From the NCBI RefSeq assembly GCF_009177065.1, contig NZ_WEZF01000025.1, forward strand, positions 1 to 64,000: a stretch of DNA of 64,000 bases, in the 5' to 3' direction. Made by a program: the position numbers and the translations under genes. Below are positions 1 through 7,723 of the stretch, one piece after another (position 1 is the first letter of the stretch; each line of letters begins with the position of its first letter). The notes beneath the pieces are model-generated. The model saw only the letters and a list, made by a program, of their open reading frames with translations. It was not told the origin of the DNA and searched no databases. Origin of the DNA: Tautonia marina (lineage in GTDB: Bacteria; Planctomycetota; Planctomycetia; Isosphaerales; Isosphaeraceae).

Positions 1-259
1 ACAGCGGATCCTACCAGGCCGGGCGGGTGCGACGAGCCCACAAAGTCGCACTCCCCGGCGTGGCCGGCGCGTTGCGGCACACCCGGCCAGACTCCCGACC
101 AAAATGGTCCGGATCCCCACCCCCGGCCCCGACAAATAGGGTGGCAGCGGCGCGGGTCTACGACTGCCGAGGGAAACTCGGCGGCCACTCTTCCTACACT
201 TTGAAGTAGACGCTTACTGACGCGGTGGCCGGTAACTCCCGCGGCATGCGGTGAAGTGG
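1..259. other. No supported gene
   Basis: The left edge holds only a short plus-strand open frame (27-209) of proline- and arginine-rich composition with no recognisable domain and no convincing ribosome binding site. I see no RNA gene or repeat here. Confidence 0.5.
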
Positions 260-814
260 CTACCACTCCGGCAGAGGCAAGAAATCTTCAGCGAGGGTCA
301 ATAGCGACATGAAAATCCAGAGCATCCCGAGCCACCAACCGAGCTGATCCTCCCAGGTCGGACGAGGACAACAGTCCCGGCGTATCATTGAGGGGAGCAA
401 CGCCCCGATGACGAAAAAACCCACCTTGCTGGGAAAACCGTATGCTACAAAATTCACATATATCGACATCAACTCAATCGATTTCGCCTGCGAAATCGCC
501 ATGCCGATGAAGAATGGAAGCATAACGAATACACCGAGGATACCGGCGGCATTCGCGACAAAGCCGGGCCATCTCGCCAGTCGCTTCAGAGGGGGGCGGG
601 GCCATCGCAAGCTCAATCCCAGCGTGGTCAGTGAGCAAAGCAATATTACAGGGGTGGCGTGGAGTCGGGCGTGGAAGAGAACGGACCACTTGCCAGATTG
701 GTCGTCGAGGTGCCTTGAGGCGGGCATAGCGAGGGCGAGACCGAGCGCGATCGCCGCGATCAGCAAGGCGATGGTTGAGAGAGTCAATCGCTGATGAACG
801 GCTCTTTGCCTCAT
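260..814 (-). CDS. Small multi-pass membrane protein, function unknown
   Basis: A 184-residue protein with about five hydrophobic segments: near residues 10-30 (LTLSTIALLIAAIALGLALA), 50-70, 88-112, 120-145 and 158-178. The open frame runs further upstream to 1045, but that part is Arg/Gly-rich with no membrane character. I chose the ATG at 814, which has GGTGAGG about ten bases upstream and puts the first membrane segment close to the N-terminus. No family is recognised and no active-site motif is seen. It is transcribed in the same direction as the downstream end of the M81 peptidase gene, 227 bases away, but nothing links them functionally. It may be a lineage-specific inner membrane protein. 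Confidence 0.6.
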   Translation of the reverse strand: MRQRAVHQRLTLSTIALLIAAIALGLALAMPASRHLDDQSGKWSVLFHARLHATPVILLCSLTTLGLSLRWPRPPLKRLARWPGFVANAAGILGVFVMLPFFIGMAISQAKSIELMSIYVNFVAYGFPSKVGFFVIGALLPSMIRRDCCPRPTWEDQLGWWLGMLWIFMSLLTLAEDFLPLPEW

Positions 815-1041
815 GAAAGACGATGCCTCACCTAGACGCACGACATGCCGGTCCGGCCCAGCGCCTGATTGCTGCAACCCCCGGAATCCCCTAGCAACCC
901 AGCCGACGTGACTCAACGCAACGATTGAAGGCCCGCTGACGTTCCTGACGTGATGCTTAAACCCACAAGCAGTCCGGCACCAGAGAACGCCTATCATCTT
1001 ATCGGTGATCGGGGAGCCCAGGAAGGAGAATCGTCTCTCAT

Positions 1042-2505
1042 TCACTGATCGATCGGGAACAACGGCCTTCGAATGTTCCGATACGCAAATCTCCCCGGGT
1101 CGATGGCGGTGAGGCCGGGGGTGTCGACTTCGAGGATGCGGCCGGCGATGGGGGCGTAGGCGGCCTTGTAGGCGACGGCGGCCTTGGCGACGAGGATGGA
1201 GGAGGAGGAGGGGTCGAGGCCGAGGCTGGTGAGCTGGCCGAGGCTGAAGGGGGGGGTGCGGAGGGTGTTGAGGACGAGGGTGATGGGGCCGGGGAGGTCG
1301 ATGACGGCGGTGGGCCCCTGGTCGTTGTGGCGACGGCCGCCGTGGCGGGGGGCGTCCTCGATCCAGGTGCCGTCGTGGAGCGATCGGACGACGCCACGGA
1401 CGGGGACCGGGCCGCCGTAGTCGGGGTGGCTCCGGCCGCCGACGGGGCGCTCGAAGGGCGCGCCGGGGCCGAGGCGAGCGGCCTCGGAGACGGCGTCGGG
1501 GTCGTGGATGACGACGACGGCGCCGCGGGCCTGCTGGCGGATGAGTTCGGAGAGGATCACGGTGCCGTCGCCGGGGGTGCCGCCGCCGATGTTGTCGCCG
1601 AGGTCGACAAGGACGACGGGCGTGCGGTCGGAGGCGATCGCCAGGCGGACGGCCTCGGCGGCGTCGGGGCGGCGGGCGTCGAGGTCGTGGCGGATCGACC
1701 AGAGGCGAGCGGCGAGTTCATCGGCGGCGGCTTGCGCGAGGGAGCGGTCGCCATCGGCCACGGCGATGACGGACGAGCCCATCTCGGGCACGTCGGCATA
1801 GGGGAAGCCGCCCATCAGGCTGACCGAGAGGAGGCCGGGGTGGCGTTCGAGGGATCGGGCCTCGTTCATGAGCAAGCGCATCGGCTCGGCGCTTGTGTCC
1901 TGGCCGAGCAGGTTGACGATCATCGGCGGCTGGGCGATCGCGGTGACGGGCCGGATTTCGCCGCGGACGGTGCGGGCGATCAACTCGGCGGCGAGGAGCC
2001 CGCGCTCGCGCTGATCGACGTGGGGATAGGTCTGATAACCGACCAGAGCATCGGCGTGTTCCGCCATGAGCGGGGAGACGTTGGCGTGGAAGTCGAGCGA
2101 GCAGACGAGGGGGCGGTCGGGGCCGAGGGCGGCGCGGAGGCGGCGGAGGACCTCGCCGTCGGCGTCGAGGTGGCGGGGCGTGACCATCGCGCCGTGGAGC
2201 GCCACCAGGAGGCCATCGACGGGGAGGCGGGCGAGGGCGTCGGCGATCCGGGCGGTCACTTCGTTGAGCACGGCGTCATCGACCGGCCCGCCGGGGGTGG
2301 CCCAGGCCATCGTCGTCGGCACGGCCTCGAAGCCGAAGCGCTCGGCCCCTTCGAGGAAGCCGCCGACCTCGTGGTGGGCCTCTCGCCAGACGGGGATCAG
2401 GTCGGGGCCGTCGGCGAGGCTGCCTTCGCGGAACTGCTCAAGGCCGGTCCGGTCGGGGCTGAAGGTGTTCGACTCGTGCATCAGGCCGGCGATGGCGATG
2501 CGCAT
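1042..2505 (-). CDS. M81 family metallopeptidase (MlrC/DUF1485-like)
   Basis: A 487-residue protein with the MlrC layout: an N-terminal DUF1485-type domain starting MRIAIAGLMHESNTF, followed by the MlrC C-terminal domain. Likely metal ligands are His10 of the HESNTF motif, the Asp/His of LDFHANVS and the His/Asp of YPHVD. The C-terminal half carries GDNIGGGTPGDGT, typical of the family. MlrC cleaves linearised microcystin in sphingomonads, but most family members are of unknown substrate and a role in peptide or amide turnover is all that can be said. The open frame extends to 2802 through a repeat element and low-quality sequence; the ATG at 2505 begins exactly at the conserved N-terminus and has GGAG upstream. 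Divergent from the hydrolase gene at 2783. No signal peptide is seen, so it is probably cytoplasmic. Confidence 0.88.
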   Translation of the reverse strand: MRIAIAGLMHESNTFSPDRTGLEQFREGSLADGPDLIPVWREAHHEVGGFLEGAERFGFEAVPTTMAWATPGGPVDDAVLNEVTARIADALARLPVDGLLVALHGAMVTPRHLDADGEVLRRLRAALGPDRPLVCSLDFHANVSPLMAEHADALVGYQTYPHVDQRERGLLAAELIARTVRGEIRPVTAIAQPPMIVNLLGQDTSAEPMRLLMNEARSLERHPGLLSVSLMGGFPYADVPEMGSSVIAVADGDRSLAQAAADELAARLWSIRHDLDARRPDAAEAVRLAIASDRTPVVLVDLGDNIGGGTPGDGTVILSELIRQQARGAVVVIHDPDAVSEAARLGPGAPFERPVGGRSHPDYGGPVPVRGVVRSLHDGTWIEDAPRHGGRRHNDQGPTAVIDLPGPITLVLNTLRTPPFSLGQLTSLGLDPSSSSILVAKAAVAYKAAYAPIAGRILEVDTPGLTAIDPGRFAYRNIRRPLFPIDQ

Positions 2506-2567
2506 GGGGGGAGGCTCCGATGAGGGATCGGGTAAGATCGAGCGCGGTTCTTGCGTGATTGCCGAGG

Positions 2568-2671
2568 CCCCCTCACCCCGGCCCTCTCCCCCGTTCGGGG
2601 GAGAGGGAGACACTTTCAACCTTCTCCCCCGCGTTACGGGGGAGAGGGTGGCCGCAGGCCGGATGAGGGGG
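2568..2671. repeat. REP-like double hairpin element
   Basis: About 104 bases made of two G/C-rich hairpins: CCCTCTCCCCC-GTTC-GGGGGAGAGGG and CTCCCCCGCGTTACGGGGGAG. They are bounded by an imperfect inverted pair, CCCCCTCACCCCGGCC on the left and GGCCGGATGAGGGGG on the right. It lies between the divergent genes at 2505 and 2783. A degenerate relative occurs at 34230-34327. The inverted termini and intergenic location suit a REP/MITE-like mobile repeat rather than a terminator, because no T-run follows. Confidence 0.7.
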
Positions 2672-2782
2672 GCGATCCGCAAAGGCGATTCGAGACGCGT
2701 ACGCAAGTATGGCGCTCGTCGGTGCGACGATCGCCCGAGTTTCCCCATTTGCCCGATCTCCGTCGAGGGGGAGCCGCCGACG

Positions 2783-3577
2783 ATGCCCCGCGTGGTGCTC
2801 AACGAAACGGACCTGCATTACGAGGACGAAGGGAGCGGACTCGCGTTGCTGTTCGTCCCCGGCCTGGGAGGGACGCACCGGATGTTCGCGCCGCAGGCGG
2901 TGGCGTTTCGGGAGTCCTACCGGGTGATTCGGCCCGATCTGCGAGGCAATGGCAGGTCGGGGAGGCTCGACGGACCGATCGGGACGGTGATCGACCGCCA
3001 ATGCGACGACCTGGCGAGCGTGCTGGATGCGGTCGGCGAGCGGTCGGTGGTGATGGTCGGCGTCTCGTATGGCGGGGCGGTCGCCTTGCAGTTCGCGCTG
3101 AGACACCCGGAGCGGCTCGCGGGGCTGGTGGTGGTCGATTCGTTCGGCGAGTTGCGGGCGAGCCGGCCGATGGAGGGGCTCTTGCTGCTCGGATCGTACC
3201 TGACGCTGGGGATGTACTACCTGCCCCGGCCGGTCCTGAAGGGACTGGCCGGCCTGTTCTTCCGGCGCTGGCCGACAGCGCAGGCGGCAATCCCCGAGCT
3301 GGTCGATGGCTTCCGGCCGACCGAGGCGGTCTTGCAAAGCATCGCCATGTGCCGGATCGACGCGGTTCGCCAGGCCGGGCAAATCACCTGCCCAACGCTC
3401 GGGATCGTCGGCGGGGCGACCCGCACGGCGATCCGACTGATGGAACGTGCGATCGGGCCGATTCCCGGTGCGCGGCTTGAGGTGATCCCCGAGTCGTTCG
3501 ACCCGAGCAACCTCTGTCAGCCGGAGGCGTTCAACCGCCTGCTCAGCGTCTTCCTGGCGGAGATCGACCAGACCTAA
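2783..3577 (+). CDS. Alpha/beta hydrolase-fold protein with altered catalytic triad
   Basis: A 264-residue alpha/beta-hydrolase-fold protein. Visible elements are the oxyanion region VPGLGG (residues 25-30), the PDLRGNGRSG strand-turn (51-60) and a normal nucleophile elbow GVSYGG with Ser95. The usual acid after strand six (GxxD) is replaced by GGATRT, and the segment normally reading GxGHxPxxEQPEAF here reads ESFDPSNLCQPEAF, so the expected catalytic His is an Asp. The protein may be a non-hydrolytic fold member or may use displaced residues. The ATG at 2783 matches the family N-terminus; upstream in-frame sequence belongs to the repeat element. No signal peptide, so cytoplasmic. Followed by a double hairpin. 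Confidence 0.85.
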   Translation: MPRVVLNETDLHYEDEGSGLALLFVPGLGGTHRMFAPQAVAFRESYRVIRPDLRGNGRSGRLDGPIGTVIDRQCDDLASVLDAVGERSVVMVGVSYGGAVALQFALRHPERLAGLVVVDSFGELRASRPMEGLLLLGSYLTLGMYYLPRPVLKGLAGLFFRRWPTAQAAIPELVDGFRPTEAVLQSIAMCRIDAVRQAGQITCPTLGIVGGATRTAIRLMERAIGPIPGARLEVIPESFDPSNLCQPEAFNRLLSVFLAEIDQT

Positions 3578-3620
3578 CGTCCTGAGGATTCAGGACGCTG
3601 GGGCACGAATGGCCCCAGCG
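3578..3620. terminator. Paired hairpins between convergent genes
   Basis: Two perfect, adjoining stem-loops directly after the hydrolase stop codon: CGTCCTGA-GGAT-TCAGGACG (3578-3597) and CGCTGGGGC-ACGAATG-GCCCCAGCG (3596-3620). They share two bases, so they may be alternatives. There is no T-run, so termination strength is uncertain; the place between convergent genes fits a bidirectional terminator. Confidence 0.6.
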
Positions 3621-3723
3621 TCCCCATCCAATCCCTTGCGGTCCTGTCCATGCCGGGGCGGTTACGAGCCGCTTCCCCCGGCATCGAGCGAATTCCTCTG
3701 GCCAGTGCGAGCGAGACGACCGA

Positions 3724-5091
3724 TCACGCGAGGATCGGGGCAATCGGCGAGCCGTAGGACACAGGGATCGGCCGGTTGAGCTGGTCGCGCAGCTCGGTCG
3801 AGGGGTCGATGCCGAGGCAGTGGAACATGGTGGCGGAGATGTCGTCGGGCGTGCAGGGGTCGGACTTGGGATAGGCCCCCGAGGCATCCGACGCGCCGTG
3901 GACATAGCCGCGCTTCAGCCCGCCGCCGGCCATGAGGATCGTGTAGCACTGCGGCCAGTGGTCGCGGCCGGCGTCCTTGTTGATGCGGGGGGTCCGGCCG
4001 AACTCGCCGGTCCAGACGACCATCGTGTCATCGAGCAGACCGCGCTCGTCGAGGTCTTCGAGCAGGGTGGGCAGGGTCTGATCGGTGATCGGCAGGCGCG
4101 AATTGCGGAGCGTGTTGAAGTTGTCCTTGTGCGTGTCCCAACCGCCGATGTTGGGGGAGTAGTAGACAGTGACGAATCGCACGCCGGCCTCGACCAGGCG
4201 GCGGGCCATCAACACGCTCTGGCCGTAGGTGGTGCGGCCGTAGCGTTCCCGGACAGAATCCGGCTCGGAGTGAATATCGAACGCCCGCTGGGTTTCGGGA
4301 GAGGTGAGCAGGTCGAAGGCCCGCTGCTGGTAGGCGTTCATCCCCTTCACGGCGGCCAGTTGGTCGCCGAGCCGGGCGAACTGGGTCAGCTCCGAGAGCA
4401 TCGCCCGCCGGTCGCCGGCGCGGTCGGTGGGGACTTCGAGCGGCAGGCTCAGTTCCTCGACCGAGAACTCCGGCTTGTTCGGATCTTTCAGAATGAACAG
4501 CGGGTCGTGCTGCTTGCCAAGAAAGCCGGCGAACTCGCCAGGGGTGCGGAACGGGCCGTCGGCGATCATCGTAGGCAAGGAGACGGCGGTGGGGATCGTC
4601 GGCGGGCTGGGGGCGAGCTTGTCGACGATCGACCCATAGGCCGGGAAGTCGGTCGCCGTGGCGTTGGCCGTCACAATATCAATGAGCGGCTTGTGACCAG
4701 TCAGGGAGTAATAGGTGGCCGAGTTGTGCGCCCCGGTCCGGTGATTGACCGATCGGACGAGACAGACCTTGTCCATCACGGTCGCCATCTTCGGCAGCAA
4801 TTCGCAAACCTGGACGCCAGGGAGGTTTGAGGCGATCGGGTTGAACTCCCCTCGAATCTCGGCCGGGGCGTCGGGCTTCATGTCGAACGTGTCGTGATGA
4901 CTCGCGCCGCCGAACTGGTGCAGGAAGATGACCGACTTCGCCTTGACCGGCAATCCCAGGCCCGAGCCCTCGGCCTTTAGCACATCGGCCAGGCCCAGCC
5001 CAAGCCATCCCAGAGCCCCAATCTGAAGGATCTGGCGGCGCGACGTGCGTGTCTCGAAAAACTCCCGGCAACCGATTGGCTCGTGGCGCAT
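3724..5091 (-). CDS. DUF1501 family secreted protein
   Basis: A 455-residue DUF1501 protein, a planctomycete-expanded family related to the sulfatase/alkaline phosphatase fold whose biochemical role is not established. The N-terminus has a twin-arginine-type export signal (TSRRQILQIGALGWLGLGL), so the folded protein is probably exported by Tat. Typical stretches are SVIFLHQFGGASHHDTFD near residue 62, TVYYSPNIGGWDTHKDNF, and VVWTGEFGRTPRIN followed by GRDHWP toward the C-terminus. The ATG at 5091 has a strong GGAGGAGAAAGG site; the open frame upstream to 5262 has no signal. DUF1501 genes usually sit beside a PSCyt/DUF1549-DUF1553 gene, and here the partner is the divergent gene at 5230. Confidence 0.92.
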   Translation of the reverse strand: MRHEPIGCREFFETRTSRRQILQIGALGWLGLGLADVLKAEGSGLGLPVKAKSVIFLHQFGGASHHDTFDMKPDAPAEIRGEFNPIASNLPGVQVCELLPKMATVMDKVCLVRSVNHRTGAHNSATYYSLTGHKPLIDIVTANATATDFPAYGSIVDKLAPSPPTIPTAVSLPTMIADGPFRTPGEFAGFLGKQHDPLFILKDPNKPEFSVEELSLPLEVPTDRAGDRRAMLSELTQFARLGDQLAAVKGMNAYQQRAFDLLTSPETQRAFDIHSEPDSVRERYGRTTYGQSVLMARRLVEAGVRFVTVYYSPNIGGWDTHKDNFNTLRNSRLPITDQTLPTLLEDLDERGLLDDTMVVWTGEFGRTPRINKDAGRDHWPQCYTILMAGGGLKRGYVHGASDASGAYPKSDPCTPDDISATMFHCLGIDPSTELRDQLNRPIPVSYGSPIAPILA

Positions 5092-5229
5092 CGCCTTTCT
5101 CCTCCATCGTTCGGGGAATCGGCCTCGCGTTTCGGGCCTCTGCGCGTTTAATATCTTATAAACAGTCAAGGCTCGGGAAACCACCCCGATCTGATTTCGA
5201 CCCGACCGACCGACCGTGAGGAGGTCATC

Positions 5230-7719
5230 ATGACCGACCGGCCGATCCCGCCCACTCATCAATGGCTGCAGGTTGCGCTCGCCATTCTGGTGCTGATGCT
5301 CGCCTCATCTTCCGTCATCGCCGATGAGCAAGAGGCACCGCTTCGCCTGACGATCGAACCGGCCTCCCTTCACCTGGACGGAGCCCGGAGCGAGGCACAA
5401 CTGATTGTCACCGGCCACTTTGCCGACGGTTCAGTGCGCGACCTGACCGCCGAAGCCGCGCTCGAAACAAGCGGGGATTCGGTGGTCAGCGTCGAGCGGG
5501 CCGGCCTCCTGCGGCCTCGGAGCAATGGCCGGTCGGAGGTCGTGGCCCGGGTCGGAGAGGTCGAAGCCTCGGCGATTGTGACGGTCGATCGGGCGGAGGT
5601 GGCCGACCCTCGGCGGTTCGAGCATGAGGTCTTGCCCGCCCTGACGAAGGCCGGGTGCAACGCGGGGGCCTGCCACGGCACCCCGACCGGCAAGGACGGC
5701 TTCCGCCTGAGCCTTCGCGGGTACGATCCGGTGCTCGATTACGCGAGCCTCGCCCGAGAGGTCGGCAACCGTCGGGTCAACCCGTTCGATCCGGAGCAAA
5801 GCCTGGTCTTGCTGAAAGGGTCGGGAGCCGTGCCGCATGAAGGAGGCGTCCGGTTCACGCCGGATGACCCGACCTATCAGATCGTCCGCGACTGGATCGC
5901 CGAGGGGCTTCGTCCCGAACCCGAGGGCTTGCCCAAACCGGTCGCCCTGGAAGTCTCGCCCGGCGACCGCGTGCTCGATCTGCCGAGCACGTCGCAACAA
6001 CTGTCGGCCCGGGTGGTCTTCGACGACGGATCGAGCCGCGATGTGACCCGACTGGCCCGGTACGAGTCGTCGGATGAAACCATCGCCACGATCGAACCGG
6101 GTGGCCTCGTCCGCAAGGTCGGCACGGGGGAAACGACCATTCTGGTCAACTTCGAAACTCAGGTCGCCACCGTCCGCCTCATCTTCCGAGAGCCGCTCGA
6201 CGGGTTCGCCTGGTCCGATCCTCCTGCAAACAACTTCATCGACGAGCACCTCGCCGCGAAGTGGGAACTGCTGAGGCTGACGCCCTCGGAGCTTTCTGAC
6301 GATACGACCTTCCTGAGGCGCGTGTCGCTCGGCGTGACCGGCCTCCCGCCGACCCCGGAGCAGATCCGGGCCTTTGTGAGCGATTCATCACCCGAGAAGC
6401 GGGAGCGGGTGGTCGACAACCTGCTCAACAGTACCGAGTATGTCGACTTCTGGACGATGAAGTGGGCCGACCGGCTCGGGTGCAATCAGCGCTACACGGG
6501 GCACAAGGGGGCGTTCAGCTATTACCGCTGGATCCGGGACCAGGTCGCCGAGAACACGCCCTTTGATGAATTCGTCCGTTCCATTGTGACCGCAAAGGGG
6601 CCGAACTACTCGAACCCGCCCGCCAGTTTCTACCGGCGCATCCGGAACCCGGAGGAGCGGGTCGAGACGGTCAGCCAGCTCTTTCTCGGCCTCCGGCTCC
6701 AGTGCGCCAAGTGCCACAACCACGTGGCCGACCGCTGGACCCAGGACGACTACTACGGCATGGCCGCCTTCTTCAGCGAGGTGAACTACAAGAACGGCCC
6801 GCAGTTCTTCGCCCAGTATAACAAGGAAGAAACCGTCTACCTCCGCCCCGGCCGCGAGGTCCGCCAGCCCCGTACCGGCCAGGTGATGGCCCCGAAGCCG
6901 CTAGGGGCTGAACCGTCCGACATCCCCGAGGGAGGTGACCGCCGCGAGGCCCTGGCCGACTGGATCACCTCACCCGACAACCCCTTCTTCGCCAGGGCGG
7001 CCGTCAACCGCATCTGGCATCACCTGATGGGCAAGGGGATTGTCGATCCGGTCGATGACCTCCGCGCCTCGAACCCTCCCATCTCCGAGGAATTGCTCGA
7101 TGCCCTGGCCGACGACTTCGTGGCCCACGGCTTCGACGTAAAGCGGACGATCCGCCTCATCTGCACGAGCCGCGCCTACCAGCTCTCGGCCGAGCCGAAC
7201 ACCTTCAACGCCGGGGACGACCGCTATTTCTCCCGGTCGCTCGTGGAGCTGCTCCCGGCTGAGGTCCTGCTCGACGCCATCTCCCAGGCCACCGGCGTGG
7301 ATGAACAGCTGTTCCACCTTCCCCCCGGGACGCGGGCGGTCGAGGTTCCCGACGGCGAGTTCAATCACCCGTTCCTGCGGACGTTCGGCCAGCCCTTGCG
7401 GTCGGAAGCGTGCGAATGTGAACGCGAGGAAGATTCCACGCTTGAACAGGCGTTGCAACTCGTCGGCGGTCGTACGGTCCACCGCAAGGTCAGCGCCGAG
7501 GAGAACCGGATCGGCCGCCTGATGGCCTCGGGGGCCGACGATGCAAGCGTGATCGAGGAACTCTTCCTCGCCACCCTCTGCCGCTTCCCGACCGAGAGCG
7601 AGACGGCCCTGGCCCTCGATCGGCTCGACGCCGTCACCGACGACGCCGACCGCCGCCGGGTGGCCGAGGACCTGCTCTGGTCGTTGCTCAACCACCCGGA
7701 ATTTTTGTTCCGGCATTGA
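5230..7719 (+). CDS. PSD1-type protein: Ig-like domains, heme-like motifs, DUF1549 and DUF1553
   Basis: An 829-residue exported protein. A signal peptide (residues 12-31) is followed by a Big2/Ig-like domain (about 38-120), a Cys/His segment CNAGACHG (C143, C148, H149), a second Ig-like domain (about 237-318), then DUF1549 (about 335-545) with CAKCH at 492-496, and DUF1553 (about 565-829). The CAKCH is a canonical CxxCH heme c site; the first motif has four residues between the cysteines and is the usual planctomycete variant. Function of the family is unknown; a periplasmic redox or polymer-handling role with DUF1501 partners is often proposed. Good ribosome site GTGAGGAGG before ATG 5230. 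Its tail nearly touches the convergent permease gene (stop 7719 versus 7724). Confidence 0.92.
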   Translation: MTDRPIPPTHQWLQVALAILVLMLASSSVIADEQEAPLRLTIEPASLHLDGARSEAQLIVTGHFADGSVRDLTAEAALETSGDSVVSVERAGLLRPRSNGRSEVVARVGEVEASAIVTVDRAEVADPRRFEHEVLPALTKAGCNAGACHGTPTGKDGFRLSLRGYDPVLDYASLAREVGNRRVNPFDPEQSLVLLKGSGAVPHEGGVRFTPDDPTYQIVRDWIAEGLRPEPEGLPKPVALEVSPGDRVLDLPSTSQQLSARVVFDDGSSRDVTRLARYESSDETIATIEPGGLVRKVGTGETTILVNFETQVATVRLIFREPLDGFAWSDPPANNFIDEHLAAKWELLRLTPSELSDDTTFLRRVSLGVTGLPPTPEQIRAFVSDSSPEKRERVVDNLLNSTEYVDFWTMKWADRLGCNQRYTGHKGAFSYYRWIRDQVAENTPFDEFVRSIVTAKGPNYSNPPASFYRRIRNPEERVETVSQLFLGLRLQCAKCHNHVADRWTQDDYYGMAAFFSEVNYKNGPQFFAQYNKEETVYLRPGREVRQPRTGQVMAPKPLGAEPSDIPEGGDRREALADWITSPDNPFFARAAVNRIWHHLMGKGIVDPVDDLRASNPPISEELLDALADDFVAHGFDVKRTIRLICTSRAYQLSAEPNTFNAGDDRYFSRSLVELLPAEVLLDAISQATGVDEQLFHLPPGTRAVEVPDGEFNHPFLRTFGQPLRSEACECEREEDSTLEQALQLVGGRTVHRKVSAEENRIGRLMASGADDASVIEELFLATLCRFPTESETALALDRLDAVTDDADRRRVAEDLLWSLLNHPEFLFRH

Positions 7720-7723
7720 TCGA

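Noticed and set aside
1327-2523. Long plus-strand open frame opposite the M81 peptidase gene
   Set aside because: Gly/Ala/Glu/Asp-rich translation without domain; it is the antisense of a gene with clear MlrC motifs. High GC makes such frames common.
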